Below are positions 46,110 to 58,532 of a stretch of 64,000 nt of DNA, piece after piece. The notes under the pieces were generated by a model. That model saw only the letters and a program-made list of their open reading frames with translations, was not told the DNA's origin and ran no database searches. The stretch covers positions 49,547,454 to 49,611,453 of the forward strand of contig CM068370.1 in the NCBI GenBank assembly GCA_034769895.1, read 5' to 3'. Each line of letters opens with the position of its first letter. Position 1 is the stretch's first letter. The DNA comes from Magicicada septendecula (lineage: Eukaryota; Arthropoda; Insecta; Hemiptera; Cicadidae). Both the position numbers and the translations under genes were made by a program.

Positions 46110-46661
46110 GGGTCACGTGCAATTCCTTGCGGAATTATAAACGTGAACGAAGGCCGGATTAATATAACGATGGCGATCGTAAAGAAGAACGAGTGGCCAC
46201 CCCTTGGCAGCGATCAGCTAGGAAATAGCGAGCTACCTCAAGTACTGTACATCACGTTTTGGTAAAACTATCAGGAGCAACGTCCACTAACTGGCGTTAT
46301 AACCATCATACAGCCATTAACTATTGGGCCGCGAGGGCTCGGCAAATTGCACCCTTGTATCCTGTTACACCACTGGTTCTATAGGTTGTGCTCCTGTTAT
46401 CCTCTCACAAATACGTGAGAAAGTCGTGCTGCCCCAGACATCATATGACTAAATTATTGTGTTCCTTTAAAACTCGTATTTTCTTGGTAAATATAGTTTA
46501 AGTATAGTTTATATAGTTTAACTGCTTGTGAGGGGCTGAAACCCAGTTCGATTGAGAACGATTTAATTACACAACCCAGACTAAAATAAGAACGATTTTA
46601 ATTACACAATTTCAATGTCTATCTGAAAAGAAAATTATAATAGTGGCATTTAAATCTTACA

Positions 46662-46719
46662 TACACACACACTCTCTCTCCCCCTCTCTCTGTGCGTCTC
46701 TCTGTCTGTCTGTCTGCCC

Positions 46720-46803
<84 letters not shown>

Positions 46804-46856
46804 GTCTCTCTGTCTGTCTGTCTACCCGTCTCTCTCTCTCTCTCTCTCGCTCCCTT
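46662..46856. repeat. (CT)n microsatellite with TCTG interruptions
   Basis: A short CA run leads into about 180 bp of CT repeats. Two TGTCTGTCTG interruptions, each preceded by GCGTCTC, are themselves duplicated on both sides of the longest CT block. The open frames across it are repeat artefacts. Confidence 0.95.
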
Positions 46857-47991
46857 TCATTCTTTCATTCTCTCCGCCGTCAGTCCCCTCACTGGTTTCA
46901 TGCTCTCCAATTATTCCATCTTTAACCGATCTCTCCATAATCCGACATCCTCCTTAAGTACCTCAGGTACTCCAGTCTTTCCTACTCACCAAAGTTATTT
47001 TGCGTTATCTTGGATGTCACATCAGTGAACCACCCTCCCCGTAGTTGTTAGGCATTGTTAAACACATACGCCTATTTAAAAATTATACAATGAAATAGAT
47101 TTTAATTGATCATTTTTTTAATGTTTCAGAGATTAACTCTTCTTCAATCGTGTTAATACCTAGTTAGTGTGACGGATATGCTTGTTTCTAATCTATTATT
47201 ATTATTGTTTCATCTTACATCTCAGCTCGAAACGTTTATCTAACCCAGTTTTGGTTGGGTTTAGTAGGCAGGGACCAACTTTTAACGTGAAACCTAAGGT
47301 GCTGCTCCTATGTAAATTCATTTTATGTACATATTTTCTATGTAAGCTGTGCGCCTAAAATTGATACAAGATGGTGTCTGAAACAGGTGTGAACAAGGTA
47401 AGTTACATAACGTTCTTACTACGACTACGGATGACCTTATCTTCTCAACTTCTATCAAAACATCGACGTATATATTTTATTATTTTTTTTTTCGACCTAC
47501 TTTTGTACGCCGTTGTAATCCATACAAGATGGTATCCTTACAAGTATGTCTGGGTTATTGATGACTATTGCACTGTCCGTTTGCAGTTGCATATTACATA
47601 TTGATTAATTAGTTCATATTATTCTTCAGCGAATAGTTTCTTCCATTTCGGTAGACCCCCCCCCCCCCCAGTTATCTCGACCCACAGTCTGAGGCGCAGG
47701 TACGCACAAACATTACAACGGTTACACTTTGAACTCACATATTTTTTAATTGGATTGCTCTAACCGTGCAGTATGTTCAACATTTGTAATCGATCAGTAT
47801 CACGACGCCTTCACTCTCACGGTGGGAATCTGTTAACTATAACCTGAACAATCTAATCCGCTTAAACGAAGTTACTTAAGCTATAAGACGTATCGTTGTA
47901 ACTTACCAAGAAATTAAAAATTAACAAATTACAAAATTTAAACTCTATACTTTAACTTTATATTTAAACGTTTACTGTTTTAACACACAAT
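46857..47991. other. Anonymous DNA
   Basis: Contains a C12 run near 47658. No gene or TE recognised. Confidence 0.4.
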
Positions 47992-48420
47992 TTCTTCTTC
48001 TTCTTCTTCTTCTTCTTCTTCTTCTTCTTCTTCTTCTTCTTCTTCTTCTTCTTCGTCTTCTTCTTCTACTCCTCCTCCTCTTTAAGGATTAGGTTATACA
48101 AACTTGTCCCGGCACCCATCTCATCCACGGACGACCCACGTCTCTTCTACCAATGGCTTTATAGTTCAGTGGCGCTTTCGGCAATCGATCCTCTGTCATC
48201 CTTTCCAGATGATCCCATCATTGTCTTCTATAAATTAAAATTATTTCATTTATGTCCTTTACTTTGAGTACTTCTCTGAATCTTCCTTCCTTATTCTATC
48301 TTGCAATATGTAATTTAAAGTATTTCGAAGTAACTGCATTTCAACTCTCTGAATCTTGCCGCTTTCCTTTTTTGTCATGACCCACGCCTCACTCGCACAT
48401 ATCAATCTGGGTATTGCAAT
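47992..48420 (-). pseudogene. LINE 3' end with long GAA tail
   Basis: On the minus strand RLICASEAWVMTKKESGKIQ, RVEMQLLRNTLN, HRLERMTEDRLPKAPLNYKA and GRRDVGRPWMRW appear across frameshifts. They are followed by TAACCTAATCCTTAAAGAGG and a (GAA)n tail of about 70 bp (48062-47992). The tail is on the element's 3' side, as in the other members. Confidence 0.8.
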
Positions 48421-49110
48421 TGTCTTATCACTCAATTTTTATCTATAATTATATTACTTATACCTATATTAGATTATAACAACACTGTCATTTTTAGTGC
48501 TGTAGAATGTTACATCATGGAAAGGCCCAAACTTTTAGTGTAAATATTTGTATGAGTAAAGTATGGTTGTCAAACAAAAAAATTCTGTTGATAGAAATTT
48601 CAACCGCAAATACGAGCATCAATCGTATCTACAAGCAAAAAACACCTTTTATAACTTTAGTTCTTTGTGTCAGTTCCAATTTATTTTCTAGAATTAAAAT
48701 ACCTCTTTGTTGGCTGACTTGGCTGACAGTAGCGCTGAATACTCTTTGAAACGTATGTCATTAATAATAATAATAATTTATTAAAGTAAAACACTTTTAA
48801 TACAACTATATACTTAACAAGAAGCGACCTAAAATATAGAAGATGCAAAACAAAAGAAGTGAAGAAAACCAATAAAAAAAGCAATTTAAGAAGGATATTC
48901 TTTATACAGAGTCTTTAGTAATTCGTTTTTATGGCTTCTTTTCCTAGACTATTTAACGTTCCAAGTTGGTTCCTTTTTTATTCCTACTTCATATCTGTTC
49001 CTGGATTACTTTTTGCTATCACTCTTGTTTCAAGTTTGCATAACATATTTATTGCTTTTGATTAATTTCTATTCAGTTTCTGAGGCTTTGACGGCCGGCG
49101 CCAGGGCAGT
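48421..49110. other. Anonymous DNA
   Basis: No recognisable feature. Confidence 0.4.
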
Positions 49111-49115
49111 GGTTT

Positions 49116-49328
49116 TCCAAAATCTTCACGCTGATAGATGTTATTCGCGTGATTAGACGTTTCCGCCTCACACTGGAGGCTGTCTTCAGTGAAAGGACAA
49201 AACCCTGACAAGATGTACGTCAGTCAACCGCAGTACTGTCAGGTCCTTAAAGTCCTTTCACTCCAGAGGTGAGGCGGAAACGTCTTATCACGCGAATAAC
49301 ATCTATCAGCGTGAAAGACCACTGACTT
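49116..49328. repeat. Fold-back with hammerhead core
   Basis: Arms at about 49116-49197 and 49252-49328 are inverse complements, e.g. CACGCTGATAGATGTTATTC on the left, with about 55 nt between. The right arm has a 10-nt deletion that removes the CTGAAGA block, so only the minus-strand left arm has a complete core. Confidence 0.82.
49156..49189 (-). ncRNA. Hammerhead motif in fold-back left arm
   Basis: CTGAAGA (49189-49183), helix II GCCTC/GAGGC closed by C-G with one bulged A, GAA (49163-49161), palindromic helix III ACGT (49160-49157), cleavage C (49156). Helix II is strong. Stem I beyond the first A-U pair is not obvious. Confidence 0.58.
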
Positions 49329-51344
49329 ACCGCCCAGATAATAATTTAAATAATTTTTGTTAATTTTATATCAATTTTTATTGAGTTAAATTTTTTCACG
49401 TCACGGTGTTTCTTGGGTTTCTGTGTTATACACGTTGTGGTTACAATTTTTCTCCTATTGTTTAATTATTTATAGTAATTGAAAAAAAAAACTTTGCAAC
49501 AACTTAATTTGTTTTCCGCAAACTTCCGAGGAATTGTCGGATACATTAAAGTAACAGATAAAAGTAGTTTATTTTAGACATTAACGTTGTTAGATCAGTT
49601 TTTTGTCTCTTTTGTTACTTTTGTTTTATTGTATTACAATAAGTCTTATAAGTCTTAAATATTAATCTTACCCTTCGTCAATGTAACTGTATCCTGTAGT
49701 CCCAGGTTGTTGGTGTCAAATTGTGTTAAATTAATTATTTTATAACTATGTGAATTAAAAAATTGAACTCTTTTATTCTGGCTTGTCTTAATTTCAATGA
49801 ATTTTATTATTATTTTCTCTTTCACATATATTAAGATTCACTAACATACAATGCCCTTCTCTTTAGTTAATAGCTCATGTAGGTTCGATAACATGAAAAC
49901 TCTTTCTCAGGGTTATTAAAAAAATTAATTAAAGTCTATGTACAGTTAAAGTCATACATATGAAATAAAATATAATAATTGTAAATAGGTTTCAGTAATG
50001 CGATGTTGTATATGTGTGTTGAATTATGGGTTCTTTGGATCATACAAAAGAAACAACCTTAATTGGAACAACTAATAAAGAAAATTTATAATGAACAAAT
50101 AAAATTAATAATATAATCATAATGTTTATAGTGTTTTTGTTATTTCATTTCACTGTTCTTGTGCTTTGAATTGAATAATGTTTGATCAAAGGTATATATT
50201 TTAACATGATGGAACAATCTCACCAAATTTGTAGTTTAGTCTTCTACAGATTATTTCTTGATAATTATCTTCTGGTCTTCAGTTTTCCGTGTATTATATT
50301 AAACCATTATACTTCTCATTATTTTTTAAGTCTTCCTTCATTAATTCATTGTGTAACATTAATTTTTTTTTTTGTAGAAAATGTCCAGCTTCATATTAAT
50401 GTGTTCTGACCTATTTCAAATATATCTCAACAATCCCTTTCTTTTAAAAAACTCCCTATTCAATTAGAATGCTCTTGGCTATAACATGTTTATGGGTCAC
50501 AGGTATGTTTTTATATTTTTTAATTAACATTATTCAGTTGAATCTTGTTTTTTATTAGTCACTAATGTATATAACATCATTTTTATAATTAGTTTCTAGT
50601 GCACTATTCCACTATTTTTAATTATTGTACACTTTGTTTGATCTTACTATATTACCTGTATAGTTGTTTTATATAAATTATATGTTTTTTCACTGCTTAT
50701 TTATAACCATGTCTATTTCCTATTCACTGTTTATTAACGTCAATCACCGTTATTTTCACTTTCTTACGTTACTAAACTACCTAACGTTTGAGATTATTGT
50801 TTAATATTGTTATAATGGTAATATTTAAATCACGTTCAGTTCGTAGTGCAATTACAAAAAATAACTGCTTGAGGTTCGCAGACCTCCCTATAGTTTAATA
50901 GGATTATGCAATAACAAATTTTTTTTTTTACTTACTTCCCATTTTGTTAACATTTATACACTATACTTTTATTTATTACAACTATTTACATATTTATTAT
51001 CATTCGATCTTCGCTCCTGAGTGTAACAGTCATCGTCATGTAATTGTCTTGTCATTGTCATTAAACTATTTAAGAATAAGTTTTGATTTCCCATTTCCAT
51101 TGTATTTGTTTATTATGATAATTTCCTTTAGTTTTTTATTATCTTTCACTCCTTGACATTATTAATTATCTTTAAATAGTTACATTTTATGTTCAAAATT
51201 CTTTATTTGTTAAATTGATTTTATACTTCTTTGTATTTCATTTATAAGAAAGATTGCGTTTAGGCATAATTCACAACGAATTTTGATGATTACATTATAT
51301 TTACTCCAGGGCATAATCTTGTTATGTTACAACGTTCATCGTTA
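49329..51344. other. Anonymous AT-rich DNA
   Basis: About 2 kb with no recognised gene or TE terminus. Confidence 0.4.
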
Positions 51345-51959
51345 TTTTTATCGCGAAAAAAGTCGTATTCGAGGTAAGAGCTGATTCTGATCGTACTACC
51401 CACAAATCATTTACCGAAAATAATCTCTGTGTGTGTGTCTGTCTGTCTATCTGTCTGTGTGTAGAAATTTTCTCTATGGCGAACGATAACTGCCGCAAAT
51501 TAAAACAGAATGAAATAATGTCTTGTAGATGTGCCCGAGTGGTAGATGACTCAAGGCATATTGATTTTGGTAAAGATCGGTTAAGGGAGAGGGGTAGTTT
51601 ACCTGCAACGTTTTACGTTTTAACAAGAGTACTTAAAAATTCATTTAAAATTTTTTAAACAATGGTAATTGTTAAAAATATAATAATTTTGTTGCCAGGT
51701 AACTAGGTTGTTTGGTTAAGAGGGAGGGGTAGTTTACCTGCATTGTTTACTGTTTTAACAAGAGTAAAATACTTAATTTTAATAAATAAGCGCCCTGGAA
51801 ATAAACCCATATTAATCCACTGTAAAATGGTAAATGAGATAATTATAAATGGAGTGGGTAGTTCAAGGGGGAAGGGGTAATTTTTTGAAAATTGCTGTGC
51901 TGAAATCAAGTAAAGTATGAATATTTAATTTTGAAGGATAGCTACCTTAGGAATTACAT

Positions 51960-52165
51960 ATAATAAAACTATTCTTCGTATTGTTTAAATTAGCAGCCAT
52001 CCTTACTATTTCGTTTATGAATTTGCTAACTGCTATAATTTTTTATTGTTCGACTAAGCTTTTGGTTGTTTAAGACCTGAAGATGTCAGTAATGACGAAA
52101 AGCTTAGTCGAACAATAAAAAATTATAGCAGTTAGCAAATTCATAAAAGAAATAATAAAACTATT
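51960..52165. mobile_element. Hammerhead fold-back insertion with 14-bp TSD
   Basis: ATAATAAAACTATT is present at 51960-51973 and 52152-52165. The 178-bp insert contains perfect 49-bp arms (52015-52063 and 52098-52146) around a 34-nt loop, plus about 40 bp of unpaired sequence on the left. RepA copy 5 has the uninterrupted site at about 57305-57330 (TAATGAAACTATTACTC). The duplication length argues for target-primed reverse transcription. Confidence 0.85.
52066..52115 (+). ncRNA. Hammerhead motif in fold-back insert
   Basis: Stem I pairs GAC (52074-52076) with GTC (52107-52109) and, beyond an internal loop, TTGTT (52066-52070) with AACAA (52111-52115). CTGAAGA is at 52077-52083, helix II is GTCA/TGAC with loop GTAA (52085-52096), GAA at 52097-52099, helix III is the palindrome AAGCTT (52100-52105) and the cleavage nucleotide is A (52106). 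The downstream half is also part of the long DNA arm. Confidence 0.65.
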
Positions 52166-52518
52166 ACTCTATGAAAGTGTAAATATCATTAATCGTGGGG
52201 ATCGGTTGAGGAGGAGGGATGATTATCTGCGTAGTTCAGTACCTAAATTTTATAGATAAAGTGACTCAAAACTAACATTGTATTAAACGACTGTAATAAC
52301 AAACGACCATAATAACAAAAATATCTATAAACAGTGAAAATAGTTTGAGGGTGGCGGATATTTTTTAGAAATTATTGAACCGAAATATTGTAAATGATTA
52401 CTTAGACCATTATAGTATATTTATAATTATTATAGTATATATTTATAGTCATTATAGTTATTTATAGTATATAAATCTTAAAATATGGAAGTCATGTATG
52501 GTTCTTCATACCGATATT

Positions 52519-53445
52519 TTTATATTTCAAATTATATATAAACCAATAAACCCAGCATAGAGGTTGTTTTATAGTAGTTTTTTTTAATAACCAGCATATA
52601 ATCAGGTTATTTCTTCTTGTTTGGTTGTCTTTCCCAAACAATTACTTTCAATGCTGGTTAGCAGTTTGCACAGCAGTCTTCAGCGGTCCCCAGGATTTCA
52701 TTGACCGCGAGGTTTGTAAGCTTTGACACACGGTCTGTTGGACTACGTAACCCACCTCAATTTCATTTCAGTCAAATACTTAAGCTAAAATATTTTCGTT
52801 GAAATTTATTTTAACGTGACACCCAGCTAGAATTTTATAATTAAAAAATATTTTAACCCTTTTTTTTTTGGCTTTGGTACCGTACAACTCTGACCTCGTA
52901 ATTCTAAAATTTTGAAATTTCTAAACCCTTATAACACATTCCTATTTTGGTTATAATTCCATTTTGCAAACTGAATCCATAAACCACATGGATTTTGCAA
53001 TTTTATTAAAATTCTGACTCACTTAATGATGCGGCGAAATTTTTGAATTTCCAAAACTGAATACTGTATCAGATTTTGGTTAAAAGTCCTTTATTTTGAA
53101 ACCATACGTGGTTTCTTGAGATTTTGTCGAACTTTTGACCCACTTTTTGGGTTATGGTTTCCAAAAATTTTGGAATTTTCAAAAATAAACACTGCATTCA
53201 AATTTTGAATAGAATTTCTTGTAATTTGATACCATGCACGCATTTTTTTTTTAGATTTTTTCACAATTTTGACTACTCACAGTTTTGCCTCCCGGGCCCC
53301 CCTTTTTGGTGACCTCACTGTTAAAAACAATAGAATTCTGTAAGGTTAAAGAGCGGACGTGCATACCAAGATTTATAAAAATTGGTTGGCGTATTCAAGT
53401 ATCATGAGATACAACCCGAATAAACATACAGATATAGACAGATAG
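52519..53445. other. Anonymous DNA
   Basis: No gene recognised. TTTGAAATTT/AAATTTCAAA-like phrases recur at about 52900-53200, suggesting an old diverged repeat. Confidence 0.35.
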
Positions 53446-53448
53446 ATA

Positions 53449-54032
53449 GGCCCGGATTGCCGCCCCTACGCACTATTGTTAGCGCCGCCCCCTCCAACAA
53501 GTAACTTCTATATATTCAATTCTCCTTGACTGCTGAAAAAAGTTGCTGAAAATAGTCATTTCAACTATCTCTATTACAAATATTTTAATTAAACATAAAA
53601 CTAAATTAAATGTATCAAGTTCTTCCCTTCATTTAAACAACATTCTCTATTATGCTTTGAAAATATGATCATGCGCAGTAGGGATTGACTTCTAGATCGA
53701 GGCGCCCCAAGCGATATCGAAACAAACTATTTTAGTCGGCAAAAAAGTGGACAAGGATATCAACGGAGTGTTCAGACCTGTATATACGACCGTGCTCCGC
53801 TCCGACCACCGCTATTGATAGGCCCAGTGTCAGTACCGTGTTATTCAATGATATAATTAGAGGTTATTTCAAAACCATTTTCTTCAATTTGGCTGTAATG
53901 TAAGTGCCCAATACAAATACTGTAATTAAAAAACCGAAAATATGAAATAAAAAAAAAAGAATTTTTCACCTCGTTCCGCCCCCCTGAGCCTGCCGCCCCT
54001 AGGCACGTACCTAGTGGGAAATCCGGGCTTGC
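53449..54032. mobile_element. Second hAT-like MITE family
   Basis: Starts TAGGCCCGGATTGCCGCCCC and ends GTGGGAAATCCGGGCTTG, so the ends pair as (A/G)GCCCGGATT. GC-rich CCGCCCC blocks lie just inside both ends. Flanks CAGATAGA and CAGACAGG match at six of eight bases, compatible with a decayed 8-bp duplication. No coding capacity. Confidence 0.6.
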
Positions 54033-54329
54033 AGACAGGCATACAAATAGCAAACGGCCGAGTTAAAGTGACAAATTTCTCTGTCTGTTCAATTAGTGCT
54101 GGTTGTTAAACGTGGTACTGTGCCTTTCAATAACCAGCCGCAATTGTTCTCTGTCGTCCCCACTCATGAAGGTCCCCAATTGCCCTATGTTTCTTTTCGC
54201 CAGCTTATTATTGGTCAACATCGAGTTTAACTTCAAATACTTTCTTTGAGTTCCTTGTCTTACGTTGGTGAAATAGATGTGGACAAAAAATAGAGAAGTC
54301 TTATCACATGTGTGGACCGATAAGCAGAA

Positions 54330-54755
54330 CACTGAGTAGAAAGGTCAGAAGATATACTCTTTTGAAATTTTATGAAGTGATGGCAGTGCCGTGCGGCCTT
54401 TATGGCAGTGAGACTTTATGACACTAAACGCAAAGACCCAAAGCCGGATATTGGCTAGTAAAATGAGATTTTTGCGATCAGTACTAGGAGTATCACAGAG
54501 GCACCGGCTAAGAAATTATGATACAAGAAGCATTCTTGGAATATACAACTTACACGAAAAGATAAAGAAATACAGACAGGATTGGCCAGACTGTGTTGAA
54601 AGGATTCATAAGAACAGGATACCAAAACAAGTTTTGGTTTATAAACCGAAAGGACGGCGGAATATTAGAAGACCGAAGAAAAGATGGTTGGACAAGAAGT
54701 GCGCAACGGATCGTAAGGTCCACAACCTGAAGAAAAAGAAGATACTTTCTTTGGC
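54330..54755 (+). pseudogene. LINE C-terminal end, GAA-tail family
   Basis: TLLKFYEVMAVPCGLYGSET is separated by a frameshift near 54415 from TQSRILASKMRFLRSVLGVS, NLHEKIKKYRQDWPDCVERI and HKNRIPKQVLVYKPKGRRN. It ends in a shortened signature CACAACCTGAAGAAAAAGAAG. Catalytic RT absent. Confidence 0.82.
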
Positions 54756-55574
54756 AACCAGTTTCGTATTTGTGTGTTGGTATTTTTTGAGAATTTTTGA
54801 CACGTAACCATCTAATATCATTATGTGACTTAAGGACGGTACTATAATGAAACGACTACGTAAATAAATATAATAACAAATATAATATTTATTTGGTTTT
54901 ATAACTCAAAAAAATATATAACCATATTCTTTTATACATAGAATCTGTATCAACAAATATAACACCATTAACGTTATTATGTTGCAGGCATTATTAACGT
55001 AAATAATCATTCTGTCAACAGGATATCGGGAAACGCGTAGTACGACTAGGCCTATAACGCCAACGCCAAATTGACTTCTCAGATGTACAAAAGACCTCTC
55101 ACCGTGTAATTGGATTTGCGTCTGTTAGGTTGGTAGTAGTCGGAGCTAAGTTATTGTCACAGTAATCCGGCGGGAATAATCTCAACTGTTTGTTTACATT
55201 ATTGTGTACAGTGACTTGAGTATGTTCTATGTTTACTTAACAATTTTACGTGATAAAAATTATCAATTTTACACACACCACAATGTAAACTATATAAACA
55301 TATAACGTATAATAAATATAAGTATTATATTATATAAAACATAATAATATTTGAACATATAAAACAGAAATTGCAACGTCCTTTTTACAGAAAACTATAA
55401 AGTCAATCCAAAGACAAGCACGAATAACAAATTTATTTTTCTGTAATAGGACGATTCCCATTATTAATTTTAGGTTTTAAACTAGGTCTCTTGACTAGAT
55501 TAATTCCTAGATTTGTTGTAGAGTAACGTGATCGATTAACTAAATACACGCTGATTTCCGCATCAGAAGGAGTA
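54756..55574. other. Anonymous AT-rich DNA
   Basis: No recognisable feature. A locally CpG-richer patch is at 55025-55170. Confidence 0.4.
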
Positions 55575-56290
55575 ACAATCTATATAATTTATGCGTAGAG
55601 GATAATTCATTTGATGCAGTTAATAAGATCAGATACCTGGGTAACATGATAGATAATGAAGGGTCTATAAACACGACAATATATGATTTGATACAAATAC
55701 GAAATAGGGCATATTATGCCAACAGCAGACTATTGAGAAGCAAATTCATTAATACATAAATATAAATTTATATACGTAAATATTAGTTTATATAAAATAT
55801 TGTGGTAACACAAAAATAAAAATAGATAAAACACTTTTCAGACCGGTTGTTACTTATGGAGACGAGACATGGACGCTGATAAAAAAGAAACAAGAAACAC
55901 TAAGAAGGTTTGAAAGAAAGATCATAAGACGTGTTTTTGGCCCGGTTAAGAAGATGACGAATGGAGAATCAGATAAAACAGGAGACAGATGAGCTATTGA
56001 ACCACGAAGACATTGTAAGATTCGTAAACGCTCAACGAATACAATGGATAGGTGACCTAGAGCGGATGGATGATCAGTGTATGCCAAAGGAAATCCTGAG
56101 GGCGCAAGTAAGGCTATATAAAACCTGAGAGACGGGCCGACCTAGGATAAGATGGTTGGATGAAGATCTCAGAAGAATGGGTGCGAGGGGTTACACTGAG
56201 ATGGCATTAGATAGGAGACTTCGAAGAATACTAATACTGGTGTTGGAAACCAGGGCTCTCGTTGGGGTGTAACGCTGAAGAAGAAGAGAA
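55575..56290 (+). pseudogene. LINE C-terminal end, another family
   Basis: DAVNKIRYLGNMIDNEGSIN, RNRAYYANSRLLRSKF, then after about 90 nt of AT-rich intervening [63 protein letters not shown] and GRPRIRWLDEDLRRMGARGY, ending near LETRALVGV and GAAGAAGAAGAG. Several stops and frameshifts. Confidence 0.82.
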
Positions 56291-56768
56291 TGTTTTCGAT
56301 TATAAAAAGAAACTCTATTAAAAGTAAGAAAATTGTATAACAAAACGCAAATGTTATACCTGCTTAGAATAGTAAGTGGACAATGATAATGTGAAGTTAT
56401 AATAAGACAAACAATGAAAAAATAATAAGTTAACAATAATAATTTTATAATTTAAAAGAGTAGACCTACTTATTTTAATCTGTAGTCCGGTATTATCGTG
56501 CCCACATGTGTGCCAAGGCACACAGTGACGGTCGTCTATGAATAGCAATAGAAATGTTAAATGTGTATTTCCAGTGATATTTCTGGATCTAATGTGGTAC
56601 TTCTGAATTTAAAATTATATACGGGGGCAGATGCTTCTTTATCCGAAACATCAGACTGTATCCTACGTAAACTACATAGAGAAGTCTACTGTTAAACATC
56701 CGCAAGACTTATCCGTGTACACTCGGTGTTGGTTAACAACCTATCCATTTACTTCAATTTAATCGGTA
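56291..56768. other. Anonymous DNA
   Basis: No recognisable feature. Confidence 0.4.
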
Positions 56769-56886
56769 AAATATCCATGTTCCGTAAGGAAATGGAAGTA
56801 TGGTGATCGCGAAAAAATCAAGTTCGAGATAAGAGCTGATTCTGATTCCACTACCCTCAAAACATGAATAAAAGTCATTTTCCAAA

Positions 56887-56937
<51 letters not shown>

Positions 56938-57480
56938 ATGTTTTCTATGGGAAACGATAACTGCCGCAAATTCAAACAAAATCTAATCATTTTTTGGATA
57001 TGTGCCCGAGTTGTAGAGGACTCAAGGCCTACTGATTTTAGTGAAGGCCGGTTAAGGGAGAGGGGTAGTTTACCTTCAACGTTTTACGTTTTAACAAGAG
57101 TAAAGTACTTAATTTTGATAAATAAAGTATTCTGACAATAAGATCATAATAATCCATTGTAAAAGGTAGGTGACGAAAATAAAAATGGCAGTATAAATAA
57201 AAATGGCAGTTAAAGGAGGAAGGGGTAATTTTTCGAAAAATTACCTTTCTGATGTTGAATAAACTACTTCATTTTAAAAGATAAGATACCTTAGTAATTA
57301 CAGGTAATGAAACTATTACTCAATAAAAGTGTAAATATCAGAAATGGGTGTGTTCGGTTAAGGGGGAGGGGTAGTTTTCCTGCATTGTTTTGTGTTTAAA
57401 CAAGAGTAAAGTACTTAATTTTGATAAATAAGTGCCCCGAAAATAGTCATATTAATCCACTGTAAAATGGTAAATGAGAC
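56769..57480 (-). repeat. RepA copy 5 (holds the empty site of copy 4's insertion)
   Basis: Opens with the TTCCGTAAGGAAATGG hairpin, has a (GT)n run at 56886-56934 and one 161-bp-type unit, then diverges near 57480 into a 400-bp spacer before the inverted copy 6. The RepA distal end and hammerhead are absent. Confidence 0.72.
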
Positions 57481-57876
57481 TGTGGGCTCCTTGAGTTTTA
57501 ACCGTGGTTACGTCCTTCAGCAGCGGAAAGTTCTATATTGCGTCTCTGAACGTCTCCTTCCGTGGATGGTTCTTTTTTCTGGCGATTCGTTCTCAAACAT
57601 ATTCAGTTTAATTACATTTGTTTTGTTCATTACGCAGTACAAGTTTTTGCAAAGGAGAACCTTTGTTGATGTTGATAGTAATTTGGAGCAAAGGTTTCAT
57701 TGCAATTTATTTATTTATAATCAGATGGTTATACAGTTACTCATTAACACGTAGGCGTGGTTTCCTAAAAGTGATAATGTCAGGCGAATTGAAACGTTTA
57801 TTTCGCTGAAATTTAATTTCTATAAGCTATTTGAACGTGTTCTAAGATAGAATTTATAACAGACTCGAATAAACTG
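57481..57876. other. Spacer between inverted RepA copies
   Basis: A 95-residue frame (57467-57754) crosses it, without recognisable domain. Confidence 0.35.
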
Positions 57877-58532
57877 AAAATATCGGAATGGAGAACCATA
57901 CATGACTTTCATGGTCTAAGATTTAGGCCTATATTTAAAATAACTTACTTGAATTCAGTTCGATAATTTCTAACAAGTTAGGTGTGTTCCTTGTAAATCG
58001 AATTTTATGTTTGACAAATTGAAATGCAATATTTAAATAGAAAATACTTCTTTGTTATCGATAACGTAGTGCATATAAAAAAATTACCCCTTCCTCCTTC
58101 AACTGCCATTTTTATTTATACATCTTTCCATTTTTATTCATACTACCATTTTTATTTTCGTCACCTACCTTTTTACAGTGGATTATTATGGCCTTATTTT
58201 CAGAAAATTTTATTTATTAAAATCAAGTACTTTACTCTTGTTAAAACGTAAAACGTCAAGGTAAAATACCCCTTCTCCTCAACCGATCTTCAACAAAATC
58301 AATGGTCCTTGAATCCTCTACAACTCAGGCACATATGCAACAACCTATTTGATTCTGTTTGAATTTGCGGCCGTTATCGTTTGCCATAGATAAAATTCTA
58401 CACACAGACATTTTTCGGAAAATGACTTTTCTTCATGTTTTGAGGGTAGGACAATCAGAATCAGTCCTTATCTCGAACACGATTTTTCTCGCCATCACAA
58501 TACTTTCATTTCCTTAGGAACATGGAAGTAAT
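57877..58532 (+). repeat. RepA copy 6, inverted relative to copy 5
   Basis: Starts AAAATATCGGAATGGAGAAC and ends TTTCCTTAGGAACATGGAAG. One unit; the hammerhead segment is missing between about 57950 and 58030. Copies 5 and 6 form a large imperfect inverted repeat. Confidence 0.72.

Larger units (their letters stand above)
51345..52518 (-). repeat. RepA copy 4, interrupted by a fold-back insertion
   Basis: Left part shows the TGTGTCTG stretch and one 161-bp-type unit (GAACGATAACTGCCGCAAAT). The right end is GGAAGTCATGTATGG then TTCTTCATACCGATATTT. The first hairpin is lost. A 178-bp insertion with a 14-bp duplication sits at 51974-52151. No RepA hammerhead is seen. Confidence 0.72.
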
